Source of the DNA: Branchipolynoe longqiensis
Lineage: Eukaryota > Annelida > Polychaeta > Phyllodocida > Polynoidae
Direction of reading: 5' to 3'
DNA length: 64,000 nucleotides
Assembly (NCBI GenBank): GCA_030323885.1
Contig: CM059196.1
Span: 41,075,798 to 41,139,797 of the forward strand
Under the pieces are notes generated by a model. It was not told the origin of the DNA. It did no database searches and saw nothing but the letters and a program-made list of their open reading frames with translations. The position numbers were made by a program, and so were the translations under genes. Shown one piece after another: positions 11,055-22,481 of the stretch. Positions within the stretch are counted from its first letter, which is position 1, and the number at the start of each line of letters is the position of its first letter.

Positions 11055-12310
11055 TTTTGTTAATAATGCACTTGGCAGAGGACGGTGCTCTTTTGAACTG
11101 GTTCCTCAGGTCTCAAACCCCATATCAGGTAATAACTGCTTAATACAGTATGTAGGGCCAATGCTGACCGTGCCCTATTTGCTATATATAATACATACCA
11201 GGTTGTCGATGAGACCCTTGCCAGAGGACGGCGCTCTTTTGAAATTGTTCCTCAAGTCTCAAACCCCATATCAGGTAATAACTGCTTAATACAGTATGTA
11301 GGGCCAATGCTGACCGTGCCCTATCTGCTATATATATAACACATACCAGGTTGTCGATGAGACCCTTCACAGAGGACGGTGGCCTTTTGAACTTGTTCCT
11401 CAGGTCTCAAACCCCATATCAGGTAATAACTGCTTTATAGACTACATCACGGTTCCGAGTGTGCATGCGCTGAAAACGGCGTTGGGAGCAAAGCAAAGGC
11501 GTACGACCATTGAGTTTGCCGATACGCATAGGACAAAATTGCCATTTTATTCAAAATTAATAGAAATACATAACAATTTGGCACAAACATGGACGGAAGG
11601 ATGCAATATAATAATATAATGAATATGTTTAAGACACAACTCTCCATAATTAAGCATTGTGAGCTAAGAAACATACAATTTCAGTCACTTTACAGGCTGA
11701 TGTTTACATCACCATTTGTTAGCCAGAAGTAATTCTTGTTCTAAACATTAAAATGTCAAATGTGTCAACAAAAACTTGTTTCAAGGAAATATATAACCAA
11801 TATCTGATTAACCCTACTCATTTTCTATTTCTACATATGTCATTAACCATAGGATATAAATAGAAACATTATTAAAATAAGTAAAACTGACTCGGGCTAT
11901 GGCTCTAACACTAGTCTGAGTGCCTAAATCTAAATGTACATGGCATAAGATGTGCTGATTATACTGATGTAAATGCAATGCTGGATAAAAGATTAATATC
12001 TTACTTTATTAGATGTTTTTTTAGTTGGTATTCTATGTTTCAAACAAGAGTTGAGATGAGCTGAAACTAGCACATTTCATAGCTGCACCCAGTGTATTAG
12101 CATGTGCCATGTGCTTCTCGCGGGTTTGTTTTGCCTGGACGCATCCCACAATGCACCGCGCCGCTGGAACCGTGATGTAGTCTATACAGTATGTAGGGCC
12201 AATGCTGACCATGCCCTATCTGCTATATATACATACCAGGTTGTCGATGAGACCCTTTGCAGAGGATGGTGCTCTTTTGAAATTGTTCCTCAAGTCCCAA
12301 ACCCCATATC
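11055..12310 (-). repeat. Array of four partial exon-2 copies in intron 2
   Basis: Copies of the 3' part of exon 2 plus its donor and about 80 bp of following intron end at 12237, 11347, 11199 and, more diverged, near 11055. The regular spacing is 148-150 bp. A TIR element (11440-12182) separates the first from the other three. Each keeps about 19 codons in the exon-2 frame (L-R-N-[KQN]-F-K-R-x-P-S-S-x-K), and three keep the CTG|GTATGT donor. In that frame a TGA lies just upstream, so none can replace exon 2 as it stands. A possible acceptor AAGCAG precedes each; using it would bring an in-frame stop. Confidence 0.75.
11440..12182. mobile_element. TIR element family E (GACTACATCACGGTTCC)
   Basis: The perfect 17-bp inverted ends GACTACATCACGGTTCC are bordered by TA on both sides, as expected of Tc1/mariner-type insertion. 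The paralogous intron copies without it read through the site. The 743-bp interior has no transposase. Relatives are at 45266, 61392 and 63061. Confidence 0.85.
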
Positions 12311-12386
12311 AGGTAATAACTGCTTAATACAGTATGTAGGGCCAATGCTGGCCGTGCCCTATCTGCTATATATATATAACACATAC

Positions 12387-12518
12387 CAGGTTGTCGATGA
12401 CACCCTTGTCTGATGACGGTGCCCTCTTGAGCTTGTTCCTCAGATGCAGCAACTTGGCATGTTCGAACTCCATCGCCTTAGGATCGTACTCCCATCCAGA
12501 CAGGCTCGTCAGGCGAAT
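12387..12518 (-). CDS. Exon 2 of LIM-domain gene
   Basis: The exon encodes 44 codons (residues 131-174), phase 0 at both ends, between acceptor ATGCTAG and donor CTG|GTATGT. The peptide begins IRLTSLSGWEYDP and ends SSDKGVIDNL. It is a Lys/Leu-rich helical segment that continues directly from the LIM domain. Four partial copies of the 3' half of this exon, with donor, lie downstream in the intron (11055-12310). The last residues also resemble part of exon 3 (VKGLINNI), so the motif may be an internal repeat of the protein. Confidence 0.78.
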
Positions 12519-12645
12519 CTAGCATTTTATATTTACAAAACTCGTCAGTCACAGTTGGAAAGGAGAATATTATCAATCATGTCTTGTTAATGGTGTATTA
12601 AAAAGAGAAAGAATTTCATTCATAAAAAGGTACCTTTATGTGTTT

Positions 12646-12812
12646 TTTTGTTGTACATTAGTTGTTTAAGCAGGGGAAATTTCAATCGCGGATGATTGGT
12701 CTTCCTCATTCCACTGCTCCTTGCCCTATCCTAGTAATGCCGAGCACCTAGCTGGGAAGCGACAAGTATAAATTTTTAAGTCATTGGTTTGACTCGACCA
12801 GGATGCATGCGT
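12646..12812 (-). mobile_element. Short-tail SINE A fragment
   Basis: On the minus strand, part of the SINE A body (CAAACCAATGACTTAAAAA) joins the alternative tail ending in TTTCCCCTGCTTAAACAACT. The head is truncated. It lies in intron 1. Confidence 0.72.
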
Positions 12813-13079
12813 CTGGTTAAATAAAACTCAAATCAAATCAAACTTATCCGTGAAAGCTGAACTCTGTTGCTGTTATAAAAAGGTCTAGATAAGAAAATAG
12901 AATAACGCTTCGCTCAGATCTGAAGTAAAAATAAAGGCGATACGGTATATAGACAACGAAAACATTGCGACTCAAATCGGTTGCCTGCATAGACACTGGG
13001 GTTATACACAAGGCATTGCCTATAGCGTAGTACCCATACTCACACCTGTATCAATACATTGGAATTCGCACAACCCTCG

Positions 13080-13680
13080 TAGCCAACTGTCAGGCAGGTC
13101 ACCAGCTGTCAGCTTGGGAAGCAGCTGTTAGCCTGGTCACTAGCACCCAACACAGTCAGCAACTGTCAACCTTGTCACCATCTATAAACCTAGTCATCAG
13201 TTGTAACCGTGGTCACCAGCAGTCAACCATGACACTAAATTCCAACCTGGTTACCAGCTGCTAACCAGATCATCAGATGTCAACCTTGTCACCAACTGTC
13301 AAAACTGACACCAACTGACAATCTGGATACCAGCTGCTAACTCGGTCATCAGCTGCTAACCTGGTCATCAGCTGTCAACTCTGACACCAACTGTCAACCT
13401 GGTCACCAGTTGCCAACTTTGTCACCAGCTGTCAACCTAGTTGCTGGCTGTCAACCTGGTCACTGACTGTCAACCTGGTGCCTGGCTGTCAACCCGATCA
13501 TCAGCTGTCAAACTGGTCACCCGCTGTCAACCTGTTCACTGTCAACCTACTGACATCGTCATCAGCTGTCAACCTGGTCACCAGTTACTAACCTGGTCAC
13601 GTTTGGTCAACTCTGTCGCCAGTTACCAACCTGGTCTCGCTCTGCCGTCATCAGCACTCAAACTCACCACCAGATCATAT
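13080..13680. repeat. Minisatellite of about 20-bp units (CAGCTGTCAACCTGGTCAC)
   Basis: Some 28 or more degenerate units alternate GTCACCAGCTG and TCAACCTG. The overlapping ORF (13441-13701) is repeat translation. It lies in intron 1. Confidence 0.88.
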
Positions 13681-13880
13681 CTTTTATTTTCATTAAAGTG
13701 ATTTTATTCCTGTAAATAGCATGTCAGCATTAACACTGATTAAGGAGCTGGATTCCTAATGATAACCATAGCAATCATTTTAGCAATGGGCCATCACTAA
13801 TTACGTGCAATTAAGTTAAAAAATACTTGATATGGAACATCAGCTGCACAACAGAGTGAATATTATTATTAATTAGCAGA

Positions 13881-14208
13881 TTTGTTTGTTTGTTGGAGTT
13901 TCACATGATAGCAACATTTAAGGTCATGTCAGTATGGGCACTGACTTGTTAGGTTTCACACTCACGGGGACTTAATAGTGCTGCCCCACTGGGTGACCAG
14001 GCCACTGTCACCATGACCCAATATCCTACACAGTTACATTATCCTGATACTGAGCTAATCAATCATTGCCCGGTTATAATAATGCCAAGCACCTGGCTAG
14101 GTAGTGACAGGCATCAATTTGGAAGTCATTGGTTCGACTCAGACAGGTCGGAATTGCATCTCCCACCTTCTGCAGAGGAACCCAGCGTCCGATCTGAATT
14201 ACTAAGGG
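13881..14208 (-). mobile_element. tRNA-headed SINE A, diverged
   Basis: Tail (GTTTGTTTGTTGGAGTTT), body and degraded head on the minus strand. Substitutions are more numerous than in other copies. Confidence 0.75.
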
Positions 14209-14839
14209 CATAATCAATTAATCAACTCGGGTCACCCGAGCCACTTTTTGGCGCATGCGCACATCCTACAGACTCAGGTTGAATAAACGAATATGCTCAG
14301 AGTGGACAAAATGGTGCCTTAATCTAAAACTTAATATTTATTCTTAATAACAGATATATGTACAGCAAAATAGGATTTAAAGTATTTTATGATTGTAGAA
14401 GCTGACAATCTGGGTTATTTAAAAAAAAGCATTAAAACAACACATAGGAGTTGTACTGGTAGCGGTTATCCTACAGGTACCAGCACAGATGTGACATCAT
14501 CGCTCCTAGCAAACCCCAGCCAAGAGGTGGGTTACTGGTGTCGGGTCGTTTTGCACACGGCACGTGTATTTGTTGACTCCACTCGCGGTGTTCTATTTGA
14601 AATTCTGATGACTTGGGTGAGCCGAGTCACCTGGGTCGTGTTAATCGATTATGGCCCAGATGACACAGCAGCCAATAATAAATAATAAGTCATAACCCAT
14701 AATAATAATAAAATAATCAGATGCAACCTCAGTATGCAATTTCCAAACATCTGAATGAAATTTTCAGTGAACGACTTGGAGCATTTGCAACATCCCTGAC
14801 TATACAACTAGACGTCTATATATACTGACTGAGTCTGAG

Positions 14840-15161
14840 TGGACGTGGTGACCAAATCAGTAAGAACACTAGCTGGCTTCCACTGTGGAAGGTCAGAGGT
14901 TTGAAACTTGGCTGAGGCAAACGAATGACTTAGGAAATTGAAACTTGTTGCTACCTAGAATTTCTAGGTTAGGGCAAGGACTGGTTTGCTCAGAATCAGG
15001 ATAATGTAACTGAGTGGGATATCACGCCATGATGCCAGTGGCCTTGTTTCCCAGTGAGGCGACATTATTAAGTCGCTATGAGTGTGCACTCCCACAAGTC
15101 GGTACCCGACCTTATATGACCGGAGCTGTTGCTAGGACATAAAGCCCCAACAAACAAACAG
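14840..15161 (+). mobile_element. tRNA-headed SINE A
   Basis: The plus-strand copy starts GGACGTGGTGACCAAATCAG, includes the body and ends GACATAAAGCCCCAACAAAC. Confidence 0.8.
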
Positions 15162-15507
15162 TCTAAGTCTGAATTAGCAATCCCAAGACACCGATTAGAA
15201 TGCGCTGTCAGTAACCCACATGTTCATGAGGACTCCACTTTACAGATCTATGGCAGTCTTCCGACTGTGACTAGACCTTTTAATGCACTACCCCCACCCC
15301 CAACCCCCAGCAGACACAGCTGTACCTCCTCCATGGTAACCGTGGCGCACCTACCACAGCTGGGACCCCCCCCCCCCCCCCCAATTATCCCCCACACCCC
15401 AGGACAAGAGCTTCTTCTGACAGCCCAAAGCACACAATTCACCGTCATGATCCAGCTAACCTCTCATGGCCACATGTCTTATAACAATAAACATTATTCT
15501 GCTGCAA

Positions 15508-15852
15508 CTTAAAGTTGCGTAGTCCGATCGTTTTGAGTTTTGGCCATGTTTCTGAAATAATTATATTAGATTGATCATTATAATCTACCTTACCATAGTT
15601 TGAAGTAACTTTTATTTTAAATGGCAAACCTTTGAGATATTTGAAGTGCAAACATGTAAAATTAGTTTTGGCAAGCACGCCAAAACTCTGACACTATTGA
15701 CTTCTGCAGTAATAGGTTCTATTAAATTGACTTGATATTCCCTTCTGTAGAGACTCAAATGTTTGATAAGTGCATCAGTGTCTGTTGAATCAAATCTAGA
15801 TAATTATTTTGGTCTTGAAATTTTGATGCTTCATCGGACTATGCAGCTTTAA
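15508..15852 (-). mobile_element. MITE family D copy (inverse orientation)
   Basis: It begins AAAGTTGCGTAGTCCGAT and ends GGACTATGCAGCTTTAA, an inverted copy of the 639-992 element. Confidence 0.82.
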
Positions 15853-15907
15853 TACCCACATGTTCTTGGAAGCAATTCTGCTTTAGGAAGGATGGTCCTG
15901 CCTTTTT

Positions 15908-16256
15908 TAAGCTTTTCCGATGAAATCTTCAAATTTTCAAAACCAAAACAATTATCTAGATTTGATTGTACATATCTAACTTAGATACTGCTGCACTTAT
16001 TAAACATTTGTCACAACATAAAAGGGAATACTGAGTAAATTTAATTGAACCTGTTACTGCAGAAGCCTATGGTGTTAGAGTTTTGACAAGCTTGACAAAA
16101 TTAATTATGCATGTTTGCACTTCAAATATCTGAAAAGTTAACCATTTAAAGTAAAACTTACTTCAAACTAAACTAAGGTAGATTATAACCACCAACCTAA
16201 CATATTAATCTCAGAAAATTACAGAAACTCAAAACCATTGGACTATGCAACTTTAA
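15908..16256 (+). mobile_element. MITE family D copy
   Basis: The left end is degraded (TTCCGATGAAATC) and the right end intact (GGACTATGCAACTTTAA). It directly abuts the next, longer family member. Confidence 0.75.
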
Positions 16257-17329
16257 AGTTGCATGGTCCGATGAAATGTAATTTTGTCAAAATTAAAACA
16301 ACTACTTACATTTGATCCTATATATCCATCTTAGATACTGGTGTATTAGCTAATGATTTGGGACATCATACACAGAATAACTAGTGAATTTATAACCTGA
16401 CCCCTTTGGAAACTCACTTTGAAACACCCATTATGCAGGGAGGCCATTAACCAATTAGGCCAATCCCGTGACCTGTTTAGCCTCCCCTAACCAAGTTGGC
16501 CTACTCTGCAGGGCCATCGAGGGGAAGGGGAAATGAGGTGGATGTTGCCCCCCCCCCCCCTCTCACTGTTGGATACTCAATGCTGGTTGGTCAATTCTAT
16601 AAATATAATTAACCAATTTGGGTAATTTAAATTTTGAAATTTTTACATTTGTCAATTAAAATTGCATCTGCTATCGGGACTATGTATGGTATGAGGGAGG
16701 ATGAGACATATGGATGACATAACAGTAAATAGTAACAGAGCAATAATATGTACATGAGACATGGAAATTCATTAGATAGCAATGCAAAATGTTAAAAGGA
16801 ATTGGTATACCTGTCCGGGAAAACAAACAAACTCAGAACAGTTCTAATTTGTGCCACACATATAGTGTCTATGCATACCGTATGTGAGCAGTACGCATAT
16901 CCTAAATATATGTGAGGATTATTAAACCCGGAAAGCTGTGTATTTGCGGCAGATCAAATTAATCTTTCTACAAAATAATATTTTGTTAAAAACCCCAATG
17001 CCATGGGTCTATAGCACCAATCAGTTCCCAGACTGTTTCCAACCCAAACCTGTTTACCTACCTACAGCCCTGTCAGGTTCCAGGATTACTAGGTCATCTC
17101 ACATCACGCGGTCATCGCGAGATGAACATCTGGGTCATAGCCATAGGACTTTTGACAAACTTGTGGAAATTATTTTGGTTTCTTTCAGCTCAAATTGCTC
17201 CAAAACTAGTCATTTCTCATCAAACTTACTTGGGACTAATTAGTATTAGGATATAAGGGTCAACCTGAGCTATTTATCTCAAATATAAAGTTCTAACAAA
17301 TTAAAATGCCATCGGACCATGCAACTTTA
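16254..17329. mobile_element. Long family D-related TIR element
   Basis: Ends AAAGTTGCATGGTCCGATG and CATCGGACCATGCAACTTT are perfect inverse matches about 1.08 kb apart. Only the outer ~130 bp resemble family D; the interior is different and has a 13-base C run near 16547. It may be a longer parent or a MITE that captured DNA. No transposase was recognised. Confidence 0.65.
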
Positions 17330-17424
17330 CGTTGAAATGAATATTCATAGGGTATATATATATATAGGAAGTGTGGTCTGACCCCGTGTGACCTTTATCA
17401 TATTCTGTCGTTTCCCCGTCACAT

Positions 17425-17535
17425 CACTTGAGGTTAGGGTTTGGGTTAGGGAATGAGTTAGGTTAGGACTAGGTCTAGGGTTAGGTAAAGATTAAGGGTT
17501 AGGTTAAGGGTTAGTTTAGAGTTAGGGTTAGCTGT
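17425..17535. repeat. Degenerate GGTTAG-rich tract
   Basis: A run of GGTTAGGG, GGGTTAGG and AGGTTAAGGG variants resembles degraded interstitial telomere-type repeats. It is too degenerate to be functional telomere. Confidence 0.7.
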
Positions 17536-18072
17536 AAACAGTACTTCATCTTATGATTGGGTTAAAGCTAGTCACGTGACTATCGCAGTACTAATAAGTG
17601 CTCTGGCTATTCATATGATCACATAGATATATACATAGCGGCTGTGTCCTTCCTTTTGGAGATTTGGAAATGGCGACCCCACCTATAAGCCTAAAGCTAA
17701 GATTCCATAAACATGGTGTGTGGCATGCGGCATGCAAATGCGGCGATTTTCAGTCTTTCTTGCTCCAAATTTGTTAAGGGAAGTCAATGTTTCTGTTGTT
17801 TTCTGTGGCAAATGGGGCAGCATTCGCATTCGGATTCACACCGATTGGTCCATGGGTCAATTCATTTGCTGCATTCGCATTCGGGCATATGGAAACACTA
17901 CTGTATGTTTACATGCTTCTGCATTTTTTGCCGCATTCGCATACCGCATATATGGTATCTTAGCTTAAGGCAGTTTACTCTGACATCGAACAAGGAGACG
18001 AAAAAAAACAAAAACGTGAGCGATAAAAGGGGATTCCATGAATTAATGGTCCCGCACAGTGACAGTGCCCAC
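17536..18072. other. Start of intron 1, nothing recognised
   Basis: It contains a small direct repeat of GCATTCGCATTCGG-like motifs (17820-17945). No exon or RNA gene is supported. Confidence 0.5.
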
Positions 18073-18462
18073 CTGCTTGTTGAAGCTGGGCGTCTTGCCG
18101 AGTTTCTGAGCCATCACGGCCCCCCTTATCTCCACCGACTGGTCGTCCAGGGCAAACCGACTTGCTTTCGGCGCATGCGTCTTGCAGTACACGTCTCTCG
18201 CCCGAGACAGCGCGTGTTCGTCGCGCAGCATGACGAAACTGTTCTGCGACAGAGTGACGTCACACACTTTGCACCGGAAGCACGTCTTGTGCATGACGAG
18301 TCCGAAGTCGGCTCGCTCCGTCGGGTAGACCCTCTTCTTGCAGCGCATGCATACCTCGTTCTTCTTGATCGTCTGGCTGTCGGATGATTCAGCATAAATG
18401 TTCTCCACGTAATCAGGGCTGCTGCGCGACCAGTCCGAGTAGCTGTCACTGTCACGATCCAT
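18073..18462 (-). CDS. Exon 1: start codon and LIM zinc-finger domain
   Basis: The exon encodes residues 1-130. ATG at 18462 is the first in frame and is followed by a Ser/Asp/Tyr-rich acidic stretch. Putative zinc ligands are C38, C41, H58, C61, C64, C67, C93 and H96, matching the C-x2-C...H-x2-C-x2-C-x2-C...C-x2-H pattern of a LIM domain. The second finger loop, between C67 and C93, is 25 residues and slightly long. LIM domains bind two zinc ions and mediate protein contacts. The exon ends after a CAG codon at a GTGGGC donor, phase 0. The leader just upstream is rich in AACAACAA and has no upstream ATG in the last 60 bases. A plus-strand ORF over the same DNA is a shadow. Confidence 0.87.
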
Positions 18463-18548
18463 CGTGCTGTTTTGTTGTTGTTATTGACTTATTATAGTTG
18501 TTGTTGCAGAAACACCCCTTTTATCTCACACGCGCTCACGCCGCCCTT

Positions 18549-18903
18549 TTAAAGCTGCATAGTCCGATGAAATATCAAATTTTCAAAACAAAACCAATGA
18601 TCTAGATTTGATTTGACATATCTAACTTAGATACTGATGGACTTATTAAGCATGTGTTTCTGCGTAGAAGGCAATACTGAGTCAATTTAATAAAACGTAT
18701 TACTGCAGAAGTCAATGGTGTCGGAGTTTTGGCAAGCTTGCCAAAACTAATTTCCCATGTTTGCACTCAAAATATCTCAAAACTTTACCATTTAAAATAA
18801 AAGTAACTTTGAACTAATATCAAGTAGATACTAGTGATTGATCTAATATATTTATCTCAGAAAAAATACAGAAATTCAAAACCATCGGACTATGCAACTT
18901 TAA
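18549..18903 (+). mobile_element. MITE family D copy just upstream of the LIM gene
   Basis: A complete 355-bp copy with both ends (TTAAAGCTGCATAGTCC and GACTATGCAACTTTAA). It starts 86 bp upstream of the LIM gene ATG, so the promoter or 5' UTR must lie in, between or beyond it. Confidence 0.83.
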
Positions 18904-19079
18904 TATCAGCGGCATGGTTTGTGGAGAATTCAGTGAGTCGTGATAGATAGATCAATGGGCACTGTAAAAATGTATATCCTTCTTGACTACTGCGTCGGCC
19001 CTACTCTACCTTGAATCCTTTAACATGTTCAGTGTGTGTCGCCAATGTGGCATCTTACTGTTATCTTCATGTGGATGAG

Positions 19080-19400
19080 GAAGCTCAGCTCTCCTTGCTG
19101 CTAAATCCGGCTGTGGATGACAGACACACATACACCGTCCTCTCTCAATGGGAATGGGGACAACAGCCTTGCCGGGCAGGTCGCATGACCAACAAGCTGT
19201 CACGTTGTCACCGCACAACGGATGGGCATTCCGCCAGGTGGCGCTGCGGGACGGTGTCACGACCCGGGCGTGGTCACCTCTTCCGGTTCCGGCGACTTGT
19301 GATGTTAGCGCTAAGTACCAGGTGGCGCGACGGCAGCTGCGGCGATTCACACTCTCCAAGCACATGTTATGTTCCCCCTGCGCGAGTATTTGTTGAAGTT
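19080..19400. promoter_or_regulatory. GC/CpG-rich patch upstream of the LIM gene
   Basis: The segment is clearly richer in G, C and CpG than its surroundings (e.g. GGTGTCACGACCCGGGCG). It lies 0.6-0.9 kb upstream of the LIM start. It could be a promoter or a non-coding first exon of that gene. ORFs on both strands overlap, a sign of GC-rich non-coding DNA rather than protein coding. Confidence 0.3.
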
Positions 19401-19685
19401 ATTGGGGGGTGATCTGCTTGGAGATTATCAGACACATTGTAGTGATGGTTCCCGTACAGATGATAGGAGTGTACACATGTATGTTATTAACCGTCACTAT
19501 GCACGTTATGGGAGCCAGCCAACGGGGAGTCAGGAAGGCAACTATGAACTCTGAAGGTTCATATATTATACATTCATGTAAACTATGACGAGAAGATTTT
19601 TTTTCCTCATATATATCCACTCGTTGTCCCATGATATATCCAGAACTTACGCCTCTTGAATATATAATACACTATTTTATATTCA

Positions 19686-19916
19686 ATGAAGAGTTCAGGC
19701 GCAAAACCACGTAAATGCCAATCCAAAATGGAGACAAACATTGGAATCAAACCCTCAACAACTTTATTTTTGGTCTCTTCCCTCTCTTTTCTTCATTGTT
19801 CCATAACCATGTGATGGTATGAAAAGTGGAATTAGTGAGAATTAACATTATTTACAGGTACAAATGTTTCCATTTTTGGATTGGCGTTTACATGTTTTTG
19901 CGCCTGAACTCTTCAT
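19686..19916. mobile_element. MITE family G (ATGAAGAGTTCAGGCGCAAAA)
   Basis: The 231-bp element has ~45-bp inverted ends starting ATGAAGAGTTCAGGCGC. Another copy is at 37551-37775. The fold would be almost fully hairpin at the ends. Confidence 0.83.
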
Positions 19917-21161
19917 ATGTATATATGTATATATATCACTATGATAAATGTATGCACTGAATTTATTTAAATTACTGCCTTAGCTATTTGTTGTTGTTTA
20001 TCGTCATTTATCAAGAATGCAATGTAATAAACATGGTAGTTTGAATTATTAATTTACTTTTTTAAATATAAACTTTTGTTAGGAGCTTGCATATACCAAC
20101 GAATTATATATAGCCTATTTGTAAACAAATTGAAACAACTGACCTAATTTCAACATTCCAGTCTTTTCGTACAGAGAATTAGATTTTCTATAATTCTATA
20201 AGTCTCGGCTACGTTTGTTTTGTGGAACAATATCCGTGTTAAATATAAGGCAGTATGTACATACCGATGGAAGTTTGTACAAGAGAGTTGTACATACTAA
20301 TAATAATATTTAAAATGGTCCTTCCACTGGTAACGTTGCAGGACCTATCGCAGCTAGATGTCAGTTAAATTCAACTACTACGCGGTTCCGTCTAGTTTCA
20401 TATCAATTGATGATAGTTAAGTCTTGAACCTTTAAGGAAGAAACACAATATTAATTATTCAATACACCAACTTGTAGGATCTACTATTTTATTTTATTTT
20501 TTTATAACTGTTTCTTTTGGATTGATTAGCAGACATGAAGTTAAAAAGGACTTTTTCTTGTTTGTTTTCCATTTCTAAAATGATTTGACACAGAAGTCAA
20601 TTATCAGATAGCTCTTACTAAAAATAAATGCCCCATTTCAGATTACGTTAACAATACAAGTTAAGAAATGGCATTTAGATGTGATCTAATGCTACCGCAT
20701 TACTTTGTCTGTGCTATGCTTAATATTTGCAAGTAGAATATATAGTTGCATATATGTGTATTTCTTTTGATAAGTATTTATTCATCAGGATATATACCCT
20801 TTTCCCATCCGAAGCACTGGTCTTCGGCTAGATGCCTTGCATATATTTATACTATATTTACAGAAAGTTTTTTTTGCATGGATTCTTCCTTTCTCATCTA
20901 TATATACTTCAATAGAGAGAATCCAGGATAGAACAATGGATTAAATATGCATCTACAGTGCTTGCTAACAAATTAGATATGCTACGTGATTACATAGGAT
21001 TTAAGTTACCGATACTAGCTTGTCTTTAGTCTAATACTGGCAGTAGAGTATATCATTACATGTTTATAATTGTAAAGATAAGTATCATCATCATCATCAT
21101 CATCATAATCAACAAGGTCCGTGTGCTTCACTAGCAAGATAATGCCTCGCTCACAAATACC
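19917..21161. other. Intergenic AT-rich DNA, nothing recognised
   Basis: No ORF with a familiar domain, no tRNA and no clear repeat apart from a (CAT)n run near 21085. Confidence 0.5.
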
Positions 21162-21854
21162 TTATACCCCTGTCACACTATGACATAACGAGCGAACGTG
21201 AGCCTACGTGGTCATTTTCCGTCATTACGTTGACATACGTTGGGTTACGTTATGATGACATCAGAATGATGTTAGACTGATGTCAAGCTACGTCACTTTA
21301 CGTTGTGTTACGTCGAGTTACGTCGAGGTTTTGGACAGTTAAAAAATGTTGACGTACCTCGAATGTAAGGGTTTACCTTCACCGTACGTTCTGTACACAT
21401 TCGGCAAATGTCAATGACATTAAACAGACGTTATTAAAATGTTGGTCACTACATTCAACTATGTTGCACTACGTTGCACTATGTTGACCCACATTAAAGC
21501 CAGTGGGAACGTGCAGTCCGCGTAGTGAAAATGCCGGGATAAGGGACGCCTAATGGACGTCCAATGTACGTTTACCGTTTTGCCACCATTTCATGACGTA
21601 AGTAACGTAAGGTAATGTAAAGCAACGTAGTTCTGGTGATGGAATAACACACATAGCGTTCCCTGAGCGTAATTACGTTGTCCTCTCTCGTTGAATGACG
21701 CCATCACTACGCTTTACCGCCGTTACTCTCTCGTCCACTACGCTGCATCCACGTTCAACTTGTGCCCAAATTTGCATACTACGCCGAGAAGTTCAACGTT
21801 TTTCACGTTCTCCCTACATTGCCGTCGTTACGTCATAGTGTGACAGGGCCATAA
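21162..21854. mobile_element. TIR element family H (CCCTGTCACACTATGACG)
   Basis: Ends CCCTGTCACACTATGACATA and the inverse of GCCCTGTCACACTATGACG lie 693 bp apart. The interior is packed with ACGTT/AACGT motifs (about 40). A second copy is at 44093-44622. It has no coding capacity. Confidence 0.82.
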
Positions 21855-22117
21855 CGGCGTGCTTGTGGTGACTGGAAGTCGCCGCATCGGACAGACCGGA
21901 CGATGGGTTACAGTCACCGTGCGGTTACATTACTGTACGGTAACCTTTGTTGACATCAATAAAGAGGTTGTAAAATGAATATCAATATGGTACAAAATTC
22001 ATGTTTGTGTGATCAATATTAAGAAATATATGACTTTTTTAGTATATTAAATACGTGTACGATTTGTGAAGAGATAAACATTAATAGGCCATAGGCTAGG
22101 AATGTCCCACGTGCACC

Positions 22118-22145
22118 TCCCCCCCCCCCCCCCCCCCCCGCCCCC
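22118..22145. repeat. Long C homopolymer
   Basis: About 20 consecutive C with a G interruption. Similar C or G runs of 10-17 occur near 9561, 10231, 15367, 16547, 22690 and 39680. Confidence 0.9.
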
Positions 22146-22259
22146 ACATCTTAATGAACCAGTGTTTTATTTTCATAGCTTTAGGATGCCCTGAATATGA
22201 AAAGCAATTTTAACAGTGATGCTCTAGGGATGCAACAGCTGTTATGGCCATTAATAACC

Positions 22260-22469
22260 GAACGGGATGGCAGAATGAGTTAGAGCGTCCGTCTCCTGTG
22301 TTGGGGGATCGTGGGTTCGAATCCTGGTCGAGTCAAACCAATGACTTAAAAATTGATACTTGTTGCTTCCTAGCCAGACGCTTGGCATTACGAGGATAGA
22401 GCAAGGAGCAGTGGAATGAGGAAGACCAGTCGTCTGCGACTGAAATTTCCCCTGCTTAAACAACTAATG
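22260..22469 (+). mobile_element. Short-tail SINE A, tandem copy 1
   Basis: It has a tRNA-like head (AACGGGATGGCAGAATGAG; B box GGTTCGAATCC) and short body, then the alternative tail AGCAGTGGAATGAGGAAGACC...CTTAAACAACTAATG. It lacks the long SINE A 3' half. Confidence 0.85.
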
Positions 22470-22481
22470 TACAACAATAAC

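Larger units (their letters stand above)
266..18462 (-). other. Gene span: LIM-domain protein gene, eight exons, 3' end outside window
   Basis: Eight exons on the minus strand join in phase into 529 codons with no stop. Exon lengths are 390, 132, 86, 187, 249, 262, 176 and 105 bp. All introns read GT..AG. The predicted protein has one LIM zinc finger (residues 38-96), then a linker with an EEEEE run and a DDDD run, a Pro/Met-rich middle (about 280-370), and a charged helical segment (about 390-494). One N-terminal LIM domain plus a long helical region suggests a protein-interaction or cytoskeletal adaptor; that is inference, and I do not recognise the family. The gene continues left of the window, so its C-terminus is missing. 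Introns are up to 5.5 kb and full of transposable elements. The region immediately upstream of the start is occupied by a MITE. Confidence 0.8.

Noticed and set aside
13080..13680. Regular repeat-spacer look resembling CRISPR
   Set aside because: Units are contiguous and degenerate, and the DNA is animal; it is a minisatellite.
15129..15512. 127-aa plus ORF
   Set aside because: Begins in a SINE, crosses a C homopolymer and ends at a MITE.
17425..17535. Telomere-like TTAGGG tract
   Set aside because: Too degenerate and internal to be a telomere.
19006..19412. Overlapping ORFs of 119 and 133 aa
   Set aside because: Opposite-strand ORFs over the same GC-rich DNA with no domain; more likely non-coding.
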